This document shows, piece after piece, positions 21,366 to 29,217 of a stretch of 64,000 nucleotides of DNA. Within the stretch, counting starts at the first letter, position 1. Every line of letters starts with the position of its first letter. The position numbers and the translations under genes were made by a program. The notes under the pieces were generated by a model that worked only from the letters and a program-made list of their open reading frames with translations, did no database searches and had not been told where the DNA came from. The DNA is from Bacteroidia bacterium (lineage in GTDB: Bacteria; Bacteroidota; Bacteroidia; Bacteroidales; Paludibacteraceae): contig RZYM01000002.1 in assembly GCA_009930305.1 (NCBI GenBank), positions 124,001-188,000 of the forward strand. Direction: 5' to 3'.

Positions 21366-21396
21366 CAAAGTTATGAATAAATTTTATTATACAAAA
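21366..21396 (-). promoter_or_regulatory. Promoter of the rpsL-rplQ superoperon
   Basis: On the minus strand TTTTG (21396-21392) is followed after 18 bp by TAACTTTG (21373-21366), matching the Bacteroidota TTG / TAnnTTTG consensus. The predicted start is near 21360, giving a leader of about 105 nt before rpsL. Confidence 0.75.
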
Positions 21397-21480
21397 GAAA
21401 AATAGGTTTTTAATGAAATATTTTTCACAAAACCTTATAAATGAAGTTTTATTAACAGAATATACAATCTTTCAAATACA

Positions 21481-22518
21481 CTAAAACCATTTATAGCGTT
21501 TCAACAACCAAATGGTTAAAATGGCAACGAGCAGCATGATTCCCCATGCAAATAAGTAACCATATTGCCAGTGAATTTCAGGCATTGAAGTAAAATTCAT
21601 TCCCCACAAACCAACCAAAAATGTAAGCGGTATGAATATTGTAGAAATTACCGTAAGACGCTGCATTATTTGATTCATACGCAAATCGTTACCTGCCAGA
21701 TATAAATCTTCTAAAGAGCGTAACATTTCTTTATTATCACTTATAACTTGGACAACATATCCGATATGATCTTTTACATCTTGAAAATACAATAAATTTT
21801 CAGGTCTTATGAATTTATTTTCGCCTGTAGAAAGACGTCCTAATTTTTCTTTTATTGGGAATGTACTTTTACCTAACTGAATTAACAATTTCCTAGCATA
21901 TTGTAATTCTTTTGCCATTCTTTTATTTGGAGAAAAGTTTAGAATGTGAGTCTCCAAATTTTGTAGAATCTCGCTTATCATTTCCACATCATTCATAAAA
22001 TCTACTGTTGTATTGTTAAGCAATATACTAAACAAATGGTCTGCAGTAATTATAGATTGACTTCCACTAAGAGTTTGACTTATATTATCAAAAACCCGTC
22101 TATCAGTATCTTGGAACGTGAGCACAAAATTATTTCCCAAAATTAATGACACATTATCATACTCATAATGTGTATCTGTTTTAGTTAGTGTATTAAGAAT
22201 GGCAAACAAGTATTCTGAATACTCTTCAATTTTTGGAAGATGATTTCTGTTATATATATCTTGAATGTGTAATATGTTAATTTTAAAATACTTGAGTATT
22301 ATTTCTATGTTACTAATATCCTTTAAACCATTTATGGCTACCCAATATGACAAGCCTTTGTTTGCGGCAATTTCAGCAATTGCTTCTTGTGGAGAATTAC
22401 ATCTTTTCGTACTAAATGGAATGTCTTTCCCAAACAAAGACAATTCGATATACGTATCTATTGTACTATTGCCGGTATACGTATATGTTCGTACTAATTG
22501 ACTATTCTTCCGTTTCAT
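21481..22518 (-). CDS. corA: CorA-type magnesium/divalent cation transporter
   Basis: A 345-aa pentameric inner-membrane channel. The long N-terminal cytoplasmic domain (about residues 1-285) leads to TM1, which ends in the signature GMN (within LVGLWGMNF), then a short acidic loop (TSMPEIHW) and TM2, ending in a basic tail (LLKRYKWF). The ATG overlaps the stop of the DUF3467 gene by 4 bp, so the two are translationally coupled. Confidence 0.95.
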   Translation of the reverse strand: MKRKNSQLVRTYTYTGNSTIDTYIELSLFGKDIPFSTKRCNSPQEAIAEIAANKGLSYWVAINGLKDISNIEIILKYFKINILHIQDIYNRNHLPKIEEYSEYLFAILNTLTKTDTHYEYDNVSLILGNNFVLTFQDTDRRVFDNISQTLSGSQSIITADHLFSILLNNTTVDFMNDVEMISEILQNLETHILNFSPNKRMAKELQYARKLLIQLGKSTFPIKEKLGRLSTGENKFIRPENLLYFQDVKDHIGYVVQVISDNKEMLRSLEDLYLAGNDLRMNQIMQRLTVISTIFIPLTFLVGLWGMNFTSMPEIHWQYGYLFAWGIMLLVAILTIWLLKRYKWF

Positions 22519-22829
22519 GCCTCGCCTTTAAATCCTCCAAAGTTCATTGGAATTTGTATCTTTTGCTCAGGTAAATCTATTTTGCCGTACTGACTCTCGT
22601 ACTTATCTACATTTTCTTTAAGTGCAGACAATAGTCTCTTTGCGTGTTCGGCAGTAAGTATTACACGCGCTTTAACTTTAGCTTTTGGAGTATTTGGCAT
22701 TATTCTTACAAAATCCAAAACGAATTCGCTTGATGAATGCGCTATTATTGACAAATTTGCATAAATACCTTCAGCCATTTCGTCCGAAAGCTCAATGTTT
22801 AATTGATTTTTTGATTGTTCTTCTTTCAT
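22515..22829 (-). CDS. DUF3467 family protein
   Basis: A 104-aa cytoplasmic protein with no membrane segment. The pattern YANLSIIAHSSSEFVLDFVRIMP, then KARVILTAEHAKRLLSALKENVDKYE, is that of the DUF3467 family, common and highly conserved in Bacteroidota but without a known function. It overlaps corA by 4 bp. A TAAATTTG box lies 24-31 bp upstream (22853-22860 on the minus strand), though no clear -33 element is seen. Confidence 0.85.
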   Translation of the reverse strand: MKEEQSKNQLNIELSDEMAEGIYANLSIIAHSSSEFVLDFVRIMPNTPKAKVKARVILTAEHAKRLLSALKENVDKYESQYGKIDLPEQKIQIPMNFGGFKGEA

Positions 22830-22870
22830 TAATTACTATGTTTATTCTGCCACAAATTTAAAATTAATTA

Positions 22871-22900
22871 TTGTTATATGCGCATAAAAAGTTACATTTG
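22871..22900 (+). promoter_or_regulatory. Promoter of the 7TM-HD gene
   Basis: TTG (22871-22873), 19 bp, then TACATTTG (22893-22900): an exact fit to the Bacteroidota promoter consensus. The predicted start near 22906 lies upstream of the ATG at 22928 and excludes an upstream TTG start codon. Confidence 0.75.
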
Positions 22901-22927
22901 CGAAAAATTCCCTTTGATTTTAACTAT

Positions 22928-25009
22928 ATGGAAGATCGAATAAAGCGCAACCGGAAAATATTTGATGAGATATTCAAGAATGCATTGTTTATCATAGCAA
23001 TTGTAGCTATAACGTGCAGTTTTCCAAGAGAAGCTAAGTATCAATATCAGTTTGAGGTAGGTAAACCATGGCAATATGATTTACTAACAGCAACTTATGA
23101 TGCTCCTATATATAAAACAAAAGCTGAACTAAAGGCAGATAGAGATGCTATCCTCAATAAGAATGTACCTTATTACAATTACAATAGTGCAGTAGAATCC
23201 GAACAAATAAAAAACATGGAGACATACGTTATGCATGTCTCTTTATCGCAAGATGGTATAAAGGACGAAAATAAGAAAGAGCATGCCCCATATGCAGCAT
23301 ATTTAAAAAGCCAACTACATGAGATATACTCCAAAGGTCTACTTAAAAATAATGATTTCGCTGAATTAGAAACTAAAAACACTGAGCATATAGTTGTGCT
23401 AAACGGTGGCATCGGAAGAAATCATACCACCGAAGACATTTATTCAGTATCGAAAGCCTTACAGAAAATATTAAACAATATTCCAAGTGATCTATCTTCA
23501 ACAAAATTAAGAGGATTTGGCATTGAAAATTATTTAAAAAGCAATTTGCAGTATAACGCAGATATAACAAACAAAATAAAAACTGATGAACTGAATAATG
23601 TATCAACCACTTCGGGTATGGTACAAGCAGGAGAACGTATTATAGATAAAGGAGAAATTATTACTGAGCAAAAATTCAAGATATTAGATTCTCTACGAAA
23701 AGATTATGAATCTCGTAAAGAGTATTCGTCAGAACAAAATAACTGGTTAATTAGTGGGCAGGCATTATTAGTAACATTCCTTATTTCATTATTTTACCTA
23801 TACACAAGATTATTTCGCAAAAAATTTTACAACAGTAAAAGGTATATTGTTTTATTATTAATTTTGATATCCGGCTTTACTATTTTAACTGCCTTAATTG
23901 TCAGAAAATATTCTGAAGAGTATTTCATATTTTTCATACCATACGCATTACTACCTATCATATTAAGTACGTTTTTTGATACTCGAACTGCATTATTTGC
24001 GCACTTTATCACAATACTGCTTTCGGCTCTGATGGTGCACTCGCAATTTGAATTTATACTATTACAAATTACGGCAGGTATGGTAACTATTTATAGTTTA
24101 AAAGACCTAACACAAAGATCGCAACTAATACAATCTGCTTTAATTATCTTTGCCAGCTACTGCATTTTTTATTTAGGCTATGGATTAACCATTTACAAAA
24201 TTAATTGGGAAATGTTATTATCATTCTTGATAAATGGTGTAATGTTATTATTTGCATACCCTTTAATATACATTATAGAAAAGACTTTCGGTTTTATATC
24301 GAATGTTACGCTCATTGAATTGACAAACACTAATAATCCTTTATTGAGAAGATTGTCGGAATCTGCACCCGGCACGTTTCAACACTCAATGCAAGTTTCA
24401 AATTTAGCTGCGGAAATTGCAGTAAAAATCGGTGCCAATCCGCTTTTGGCACGTACAGGAGCTTTATATCATGATATTGGAAAGATTCAAAATCCGGCAT
24501 TTTTTACAGAAAATCAGTCCAAGGGTAATAATCCACATGACAAACTTAGTCCTGAGGGTAGTGCACAAATTATCATGCGTCACGTATCTGATGGTAAAAC
24601 ACTCGCAAAAGAATATAGTTTACCTCGTAGTGTAATTGAATTTATTGAAACGCATCATGGCAAAAATAAAACTAAATATTTTTACAATATTTGGATTAAT
24701 CAACATCCTAACGATACTGTTGATGAAAGTCTTTTTACATATCCAGGACCAAATCCATACACTAAGGAATTAGGTATTTTAATGATTTGTGATTCTGTTG
24801 AAGCTGCATCACGTGGTATGACTGAATATACTGACGAAAGCATCAATCAATTAGTAGAGAACATAGTTGACGAACTCGTATACGGACACTTTTTAGACAA
24901 TGCGCCATTAACATTAAAACAAATAACACTTACGAAATCTGTTCTCAAAGAAAAATTAAAAAATATATATCATACACGTATTGCTTATCCTGAAATAAAC
25001 AAACAATAA
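22928..25009 (+). CDS. 7TM-HD family phosphodiesterase (PgpH-like)
   Basis: A 693-aa membrane protein with an N-terminal TM helix, a large extracytoplasmic 7TMR-HDED domain, about seven TM helices (roughly residues 273-457) and a cytoplasmic HD domain. The HD motif is in ALYHDIGKIQNP (about residue 515), after the PGTFQHSMQVSNLAAEIA helix. Members such as PgpH hydrolyse c-di-AMP; that activity here is inferred from the family. The start at 22928 was chosen because the promoter overlaps the upstream in-frame TTG. The next gene is 4 bp downstream. Confidence 0.9.
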   Translation: MEDRIKRNRKIFDEIFKNALFIIAIVAITCSFPREAKYQYQFEVGKPWQYDLLTATYDAPIYKTKAELKADRDAILNKNVPYYNYNSAVESEQIKNMETYVMHVSLSQDGIKDENKKEHAPYAAYLKSQLHEIYSKGLLKNNDFAELETKNTEHIVVLNGGIGRNHTTEDIYSVSKALQKILNNIPSDLSSTKLRGFGIENYLKSNLQYNADITNKIKTDELNNVSTTSGMVQAGERIIDKGEIITEQKFKILDSLRKDYESRKEYSSEQNNWLISGQALLVTFLISLFYLYTRLFRKKFYNSKRYIVLLLILISGFTILTALIVRKYSEEYFIFFIPYALLPIILSTFFDTRTALFAHFITILLSALMVHSQFEFILLQITAGMVTIYSLKDLTQRSQLIQSALIIFASYCIFYLGYGLTIYKINWEMLLSFLINGVMLLFAYPLIYIIEKTFGFISNVTLIELTNTNNPLLRRLSESAPGTFQHSMQVSNLAAEIAVKIGANPLLARTGALYHDIGKIQNPAFFTENQSKGNNPHDKLSPEGSAQIIMRHVSDGKTLAKEYSLPRSVIEFIETHHGKNKTKYFYNIWINQHPNDTVDESLFTYPGPNPYTKELGILMICDSVEAASRGMTEYTDESINQLVENIVDELVYGHFLDNAPLTLKQITLTKSVLKEKLKNIYHTRIAYPEINKQ

Positions 25010-25013
25010 CATT

Positions 25014-26489
25014 ATGAAAAACAATCTACTCTGCGTCTTGTTTTTAACTATGCTAACATGCACAGTTAATGCTAATTCTGATGGCTACGTATCGCATCCA
25101 ACCAATTTTAATGACTATACGATTTTGCATACTAAGACTACACTTCCGGAAAGATTTGATTCGAGAGAACAATCTTGGCTTCTTGCTCCGAGAAGTCAAC
25201 AAATAACGGGACCATGTTGGGCATTTGCTGTATGCGACGCTGTACAAGCTTATTTTTACAAATCAGGATTTGAAGAAGGTTATTTATCTCCTGAGATTCT
25301 TACGAACTGCCACGACGGATTTGTATTTACTAAAAGCCAAGGTGGAAATTCATATATTGCAACAGCATGTTTCTCGCGACTAATAGGACCGGCTTATGAA
25401 GATGCTATTCCGTATTCGCCTTTATCTACAGAATGTCCGGTTCATTCTGTAGACGATTACCCTGCATATGTTTTAGGTGCAATAATTTTACCAAAGAACG
25501 ATACTTTAGCAATTAAACAAGCCATTTGTGATCATGGTTCTGTTACTGCAGCAATATATTTTGCCAATGCATATTACAATGGCGATGATTATTCTTACTG
25601 CTACACAGGAACAGAAAAACCTAACCATGGAATAAGCATAGTTGGTTGGGATGATACAGAACGTGTATTTATAGTCAAAAATACATATGGAACCAATAGT
25701 TATGACGCTGGATATTTTTATGTATCTTATGATGATGTTAACATTATATCAGAATGTTTTGCATTTGAAAAACGTGTTGAGAAATCGGCTATAGACACAG
25801 TTTATGGCTATGACAAAACAGGTATGATAAGCAAATATACTTATACATACAAAACAGTATCTACAATTAGCAGATTCGAGGCTCCAGAAAAACAAATATT
25901 AAATTCTGTGGGATTCTACATTCCTAATCCGAATATGAAAATAGTGATTGGAGTGTTATCAACTAATGAAATTATTTATCAATCTGATAGTTTATCATAC
26001 ACATATCCCGGATTTTATACTTTTGATTTGCCTGAGAATACTTTTGTTGATGGTGATTTCTACGTTGGTATTGATTACCCATACGTAATTCCTGTAGAAA
26101 ATGCAGTTGAGAATTACAACGAACCTGTTATTAAACCAATAGGCTACCAATATATTCAATTCAATAACGTAAGTGCTTGGTATGATGTTGGTCAGGGAAG
26201 TGGAGTTACCAGCTTAAGTAACATTAATTTTTGCACTAAGGCATACACAAGAAAATTTACAGTTGAAACACCAAAAGAAGCTGCTACAGAAGATTTATAC
26301 GTAGTTCTAGAAGGACGTATAAACCAAAATATTTGGAAAGACGCAAATAATATAGAGATATATTCTAATACAGGAAAGCTAGTTGAAACTATTAAACAAG
26401 ATACTGAATATACATATTCCGGATTCTGTGTTTTGGTAATACACTATAATGATGGCACTACTAAATCGGTTAAGGCTATATTAAAATAG
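25014..26489 (+). CDS. Secreted C1 (papain-type) cysteine protease with lectin-like and C-terminal sorting-like domains
   Basis: A 491-aa exported protease. The signal peptide is about 1-20. The catalytic domain has Gln62/63, Cys68 (GPCWAF), His205 (NHGISIVGWD) and Asn223 (VKNTYG), a complete triad. There is almost no propeptide: only about 40 residues separate the signal peptide from the catalytic domain. Residues about 265-410 resemble the lectin-like domain found in this protease subfamily. The last about 70 residues (IYSNTGKLVETI, then GFCVLVIHYNDG) look like a type IX secretion sorting domain. It is cotranscribed with the 7TM-HD gene. Confidence 0.85.
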   Translation: MKNNLLCVLFLTMLTCTVNANSDGYVSHPTNFNDYTILHTKTTLPERFDSREQSWLLAPRSQQITGPCWAFAVCDAVQAYFYKSGFEEGYLSPEILTNCHDGFVFTKSQGGNSYIATACFSRLIGPAYEDAIPYSPLSTECPVHSVDDYPAYVLGAIILPKNDTLAIKQAICDHGSVTAAIYFANAYYNGDDYSYCYTGTEKPNHGISIVGWDDTERVFIVKNTYGTNSYDAGYFYVSYDDVNIISECFAFEKRVEKSAIDTVYGYDKTGMISKYTYTYKTVSTISRFEAPEKQILNSVGFYIPNPNMKIVIGVLSTNEIIYQSDSLSYTYPGFYTFDLPENTFVDGDFYVGIDYPYVIPVENAVENYNEPVIKPIGYQYIQFNNVSAWYDVGQGSGVTSLSNINFCTKAYTRKFTVETPKEAATEDLYVVLEGRINQNIWKDANNIEIYSNTGKLVETIKQDTEYTYSGFCVLVIHYNDGTTKSVKAILK

Positions 26490-26549
26490 GATATTGACAA
26501 CATTATATTAAAAAACACTTATAATTCCGTTTATTAATCTAAAAAGCCG

Positions 26550-26557
26550 TATTTTTG
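26550..26557 (+). promoter_or_regulatory. Putative -7 box upstream of mlaE
   Basis: TATTTTTG fits TAnnTTTG and lies 22 bp before the mlaE ATG. No clear TTG is found at the standard distance, so support is partial. Confidence 0.4.
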
Positions 26558-26578
26558 CAGTTCTAATTCGTAATAAGC

Positions 26579-27316
26579 ATGAATTTATTTGAACACGTAG
26601 GACGATATGCACAATTGATGAGTGGCGTATTTTCAAAACCTCAACGATGGACTTTATTGGGAAGGCAGTATGTAAAAGAGGTTGAAAAACAAGGCTTACA
26701 ATCGATTGGCATCACTATTATTATTTCGATTTTTATTGGTTCCGCGATAACCATGCAAATGGTGCTAAACACTGAGAACCCTCTTCTACCTAAGTATGTA
26801 ACGGGTTTAACTACCAGGGAAACATTATTGCTAGAATTTTCATCTACAATTTTGTGTTTGATTCTCGCAGGAAAGGTAGGATCTAATATCGCATCAGAAA
26901 TAGGTACAATGAGAATTACCGAACAAATTGATGCTCTTAAAATTATGGGTGTTAATGCGCCTAATTATTTGATATTACCAAAGATATTGGGATTTGTTAC
27001 TATTATTCCCGTATTGGTTATTTTCAGTATGTTCTTCGGAATATTGGGAGGTTATCTTATTGCATACACAGGCATATTATCACCTGCCCAATACGTAATG
27101 GGGATTCAATATGCATTTATTCCTTACTACGTTACATATTCTATAATAAAATCACTGTTTTTTGCATTCATAATATCCTCAGTATCATCATACTATGGTT
27201 ATTATGCTTATGGTGGAGCTCTTGAAGTAGGTAAAGCAAGCACAAATGCCGTGGTAAACAGCAGTATTATTGTTTTACTATTTAATGTAATTCTAACCAA
27301 TCTTTTACTTGTATGA
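26579..27316 (+). CDS. mlaE: MlaE-type ABC transporter permease
   Basis: A 245-aa inner-membrane permease of the MlaE family for retrograde phospholipid transport. It has the conserved TTRETLLLEFSSTILCLILAGKVGSNIASEIGTMRITEQIDAL segment (about residues 79-121) with the family's E-x-G-T-M-R-x-T-E-Q-x-D-A core, and five or so membrane segments. It overlaps the ATPase gene by 4 bp. No MCE-domain (MlaD) gene follows, so the binding component must be elsewhere. Confidence 0.93.
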   Translation: MNLFEHVGRYAQLMSGVFSKPQRWTLLGRQYVKEVEKQGLQSIGITIIISIFIGSAITMQMVLNTENPLLPKYVTGLTTRETLLLEFSSTILCLILAGKVGSNIASEIGTMRITEQIDALKIMGVNAPNYLILPKILGFVTIIPVLVIFSMFFGILGGYLIAYTGILSPAQYVMGIQYAFIPYYVTYSIIKSLFFAFIISSVSSYYGYYAYGGALEVGKASTNAVVNSSIIVLLFNVILTNLLLV

Positions 27317-28074
27317 TAGAAGTTAGGCACATTTCAAAATCGTTTAACGGAGTAAAAGTTTTACACGATATATCAGCCACTTTTGAGGCGGGGAAGACTA
27401 ATCTTATAATAGGTCAGAGTGGTTCCGGAAAAACTGTGTTAATGAAATGTATCATTGGTATACATCGGGTTGATGAAGGTGAAATTTTATATGGTAATAG
27501 GGAATTCACATCTATGAATTCGAAAGAAGTAACCAACTTACGTAAAGAAGTTGGTATGTTATTTCAAGGTTCCGCCCTTTTTGACTCTATGACTGTTGAA
27601 GAAAACGTCAGATTTCCATTGGAAATGTTTTCTAACAAGCCGAAAAGTGAATGGAAAGAAAGAGTCGATTTTTGCTTACATAGAGTCGGATTAAGCCACG
27701 CTGCAAAATTGTACCCCGCAGAAATTAGTGGTGGTATGCAAAAAAGAGCTGCAATTGCAAGAGCTATTGTACTACAACCTACATATTTATTTTGCGATGA
27801 GCCGAACTCAGGATTGGATCCAAAGACTTCACAAACGATAGATCAATTGATTCGCGAAATTACATACGAATCGAATATTACTACTATCATTAATACTCAT
27901 GATATGAATTCTGTGATGGAAATTGGAGACAAAGTTCTATTTATACATGAAGGACGTAAATCGTGGGAAGGCCAAAAAGAAACTATATTCGACTCAAATA
28001 ACGAAGACTTAAATGCATTAGTTTTTGCTTCATCATTATTCCAAAAGGTAAAGAAATACCACAATATGGCATGA
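27313..28074 (+). CDS. mlaF: MlaF-type ABC transporter ATPase
   Basis: A 253-aa ATP-binding subunit. Walker A is GQSGSGKT (about residues 34-41), the signature is ISGGMQKR and Walker B is LFCDEPNSGLDP. The SGGMQKR signature is typical of the MlaF group. It overlaps mlaE at its start and xth at its end by 4 bp each, giving a tight three-gene unit. Confidence 0.93.
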   Translation: MIEVRHISKSFNGVKVLHDISATFEAGKTNLIIGQSGSGKTVLMKCIIGIHRVDEGEILYGNREFTSMNSKEVTNLRKEVGMLFQGSALFDSMTVEENVRFPLEMFSNKPKSEWKERVDFCLHRVGLSHAAKLYPAEISGGMQKRAAIARAIVLQPTYLFCDEPNSGLDPKTSQTIDQLIREITYESNITTIINTHDMNSVMEIGDKVLFIHEGRKSWEGQKETIFDSNNEDLNALVFASSLFQKVKKYHNMA

Positions 28075-28835
28075 AAATTTTATCTTACAACGTAAACGGT
28101 ATAAGAGCTGCATTAAATAAGGGTCTGTTTGAGTGGTTTAAAACAACAGACGCCGATGTACTATGCATACAAGAGAGCAAAGCACAACCGGACCAGATTG
28201 ATGCTAATCTTTTTGAATCAATAGGATATCATGGTTATTTTATGTCGGCAGAAAAGAAAGGCTATAGTGGCGTAGGAATTATTTGCAAACAAAAACCAGA
28301 CAAAATAGTATATGGAATGGGAATGCAACGCTATGATAGCGAAGGCCGTGTATTAAGAGCTGACTTTGGAGATTTTACTATTATATGTGTATATGTGCCA
28401 TCAGGTACAACAGGCGGTTTAAGGCAAGACTTCAAAATGGAATTTCTTGCAGATTTTGAACGCTTTGTTACAAATTTACGGAAAAGCAGACCTAATTTAT
28501 TAATATGTGGTGATTATAATATTGCTCACACTCCTATTGATATAAATCATCCTGAAAGACAAATAGGTGTATCAGGATTTTTACCTGAAGAAAGAGATTG
28601 GTTTACTAATTTTCTTGCTACAGGTATGATTGACTCATTTAGAGAAAAAAATAAACGACCTGAGCAATATAGTTGGTGGAGTTATAGAGCCGGATCTCGT
28701 GCACGTAATGTAGGCTGGAGAATTGATTATCATTTGTTATCAGAGCCGCTTCGCGACAAAATAAATGCCGTTAGTATCTTATCTGATGTGATGCATTCAG
28801 ACCATTGTCCTATTCTTATTGAATTGTCAATATAA
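28071..28835 (+). CDS. xth: Exodeoxyribonuclease III
   Basis: A 254-aa AP endonuclease/3-prime exonuclease of the EEP fold. Catalytic motifs are NVNGIRAA (residue 8 on), IQESKAQPDQ with the metal-binding Glu, VPSG, CGDYNIAHTPIDI with Asp/Asn, and the C-terminal SDHCPI containing the Asp-His pair. Function: removal of abasic sites in base excision repair. Start codon overlaps mlaF by 4 bp. Confidence 0.95.
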   Translation: MKILSYNVNGIRAALNKGLFEWFKTTDADVLCIQESKAQPDQIDANLFESIGYHGYFMSAEKKGYSGVGIICKQKPDKIVYGMGMQRYDSEGRVLRADFGDFTIICVYVPSGTTGGLRQDFKMEFLADFERFVTNLRKSRPNLLICGDYNIAHTPIDINHPERQIGVSGFLPEERDWFTNFLATGMIDSFREKNKRPEQYSWWSYRAGSRARNVGWRIDYHLLSEPLRDKINAVSILSDVMHSDHCPILIELSI

Positions 28836-28856
28836 ACTTTCACCGGATAATTTATT

Positions 28857-28879
28857 TCGTAACTTCAAATCAGTTACGA
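28857..28879 (+). other. Small inverted repeat between xth and the next gene
   Basis: TCGTAAC and GTTACGA form a 7-bp stem around a 9-nt loop, 22 bp after the xth stop. No T-run follows on the plus strand. It may be a weak terminator or an operator; nothing decides between them. Confidence 0.3.
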
Positions 28880-28903
28880 GTAATACCGATTTAAATTAAT
28901 TCT

Positions 28904-28911
28904 TATTTTTG
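28904..28911 (+). promoter_or_regulatory. Putative -7 box upstream of the small membrane protein-mutL pair
   Basis: TATTTTTG matches TAnnTTTG and lies 21 bp before the ATG at 28933. A -33 TTG is not evident. Confidence 0.4.
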
Positions 28912-28932
28912 TACGATTAAAGATTTATACAA

Positions 28933-29217
28933 ATGGCACTACTTTTTTTTCGTCAACGCAAACCTAGAAGATTTGAAATAAAACCACGCTACTATGATGA
29001 GCATAAGGACAGACTTGCTCAATCTGAGGCACGCGTACGAAAACAATTAGGTTTAGAAGAAAACAAAAAAGAGACTAAACACTATGATAATATTCATAAT
29101 GCTTTATTCAATAGCCTTGACCGAAGTAGACAAGAAAAAAAATCAAAAATGCGATTAGGTATTATTCTTGGAATATTTGTCATTGTAATTTATTTGGTTT
29201 TTCACTATGCAGGATAG
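28933..29217 (+). CDS. Small single-pass membrane protein of unknown function
   Basis: A 94-aa protein. Residues 1-75 are strongly basic and polar (RQRKPRRFEIKPRYYDEHKD, then SLDRSRQEKKSKMR). One C-terminal membrane helix follows (LGIILGIFVIVIYLVFHY, about residues 75-92). This suggests a cytoplasmic domain anchored at its C-terminus. It overlaps the mutL start by 11 bp. I recognise it as a type of small protein seen upstream of mutL in Bacteroidota but know no function. Confidence 0.75.
   Translation: MALLFFRQRKPRRFEIKPRYYDEHKDRLAQSEARVRKQLGLEENKKETKHYDNIHNALFNSLDRSRQEKKSKMRLGIILGIFVIVIYLVFHYAG

Noticed and set aside
22871..22927. N-terminal extension of the 7TM-HD protein from a TTG start
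   Set aside because: The TTG is the -33 element of a perfect promoter whose start lies downstream, so these codons are not transcribed.
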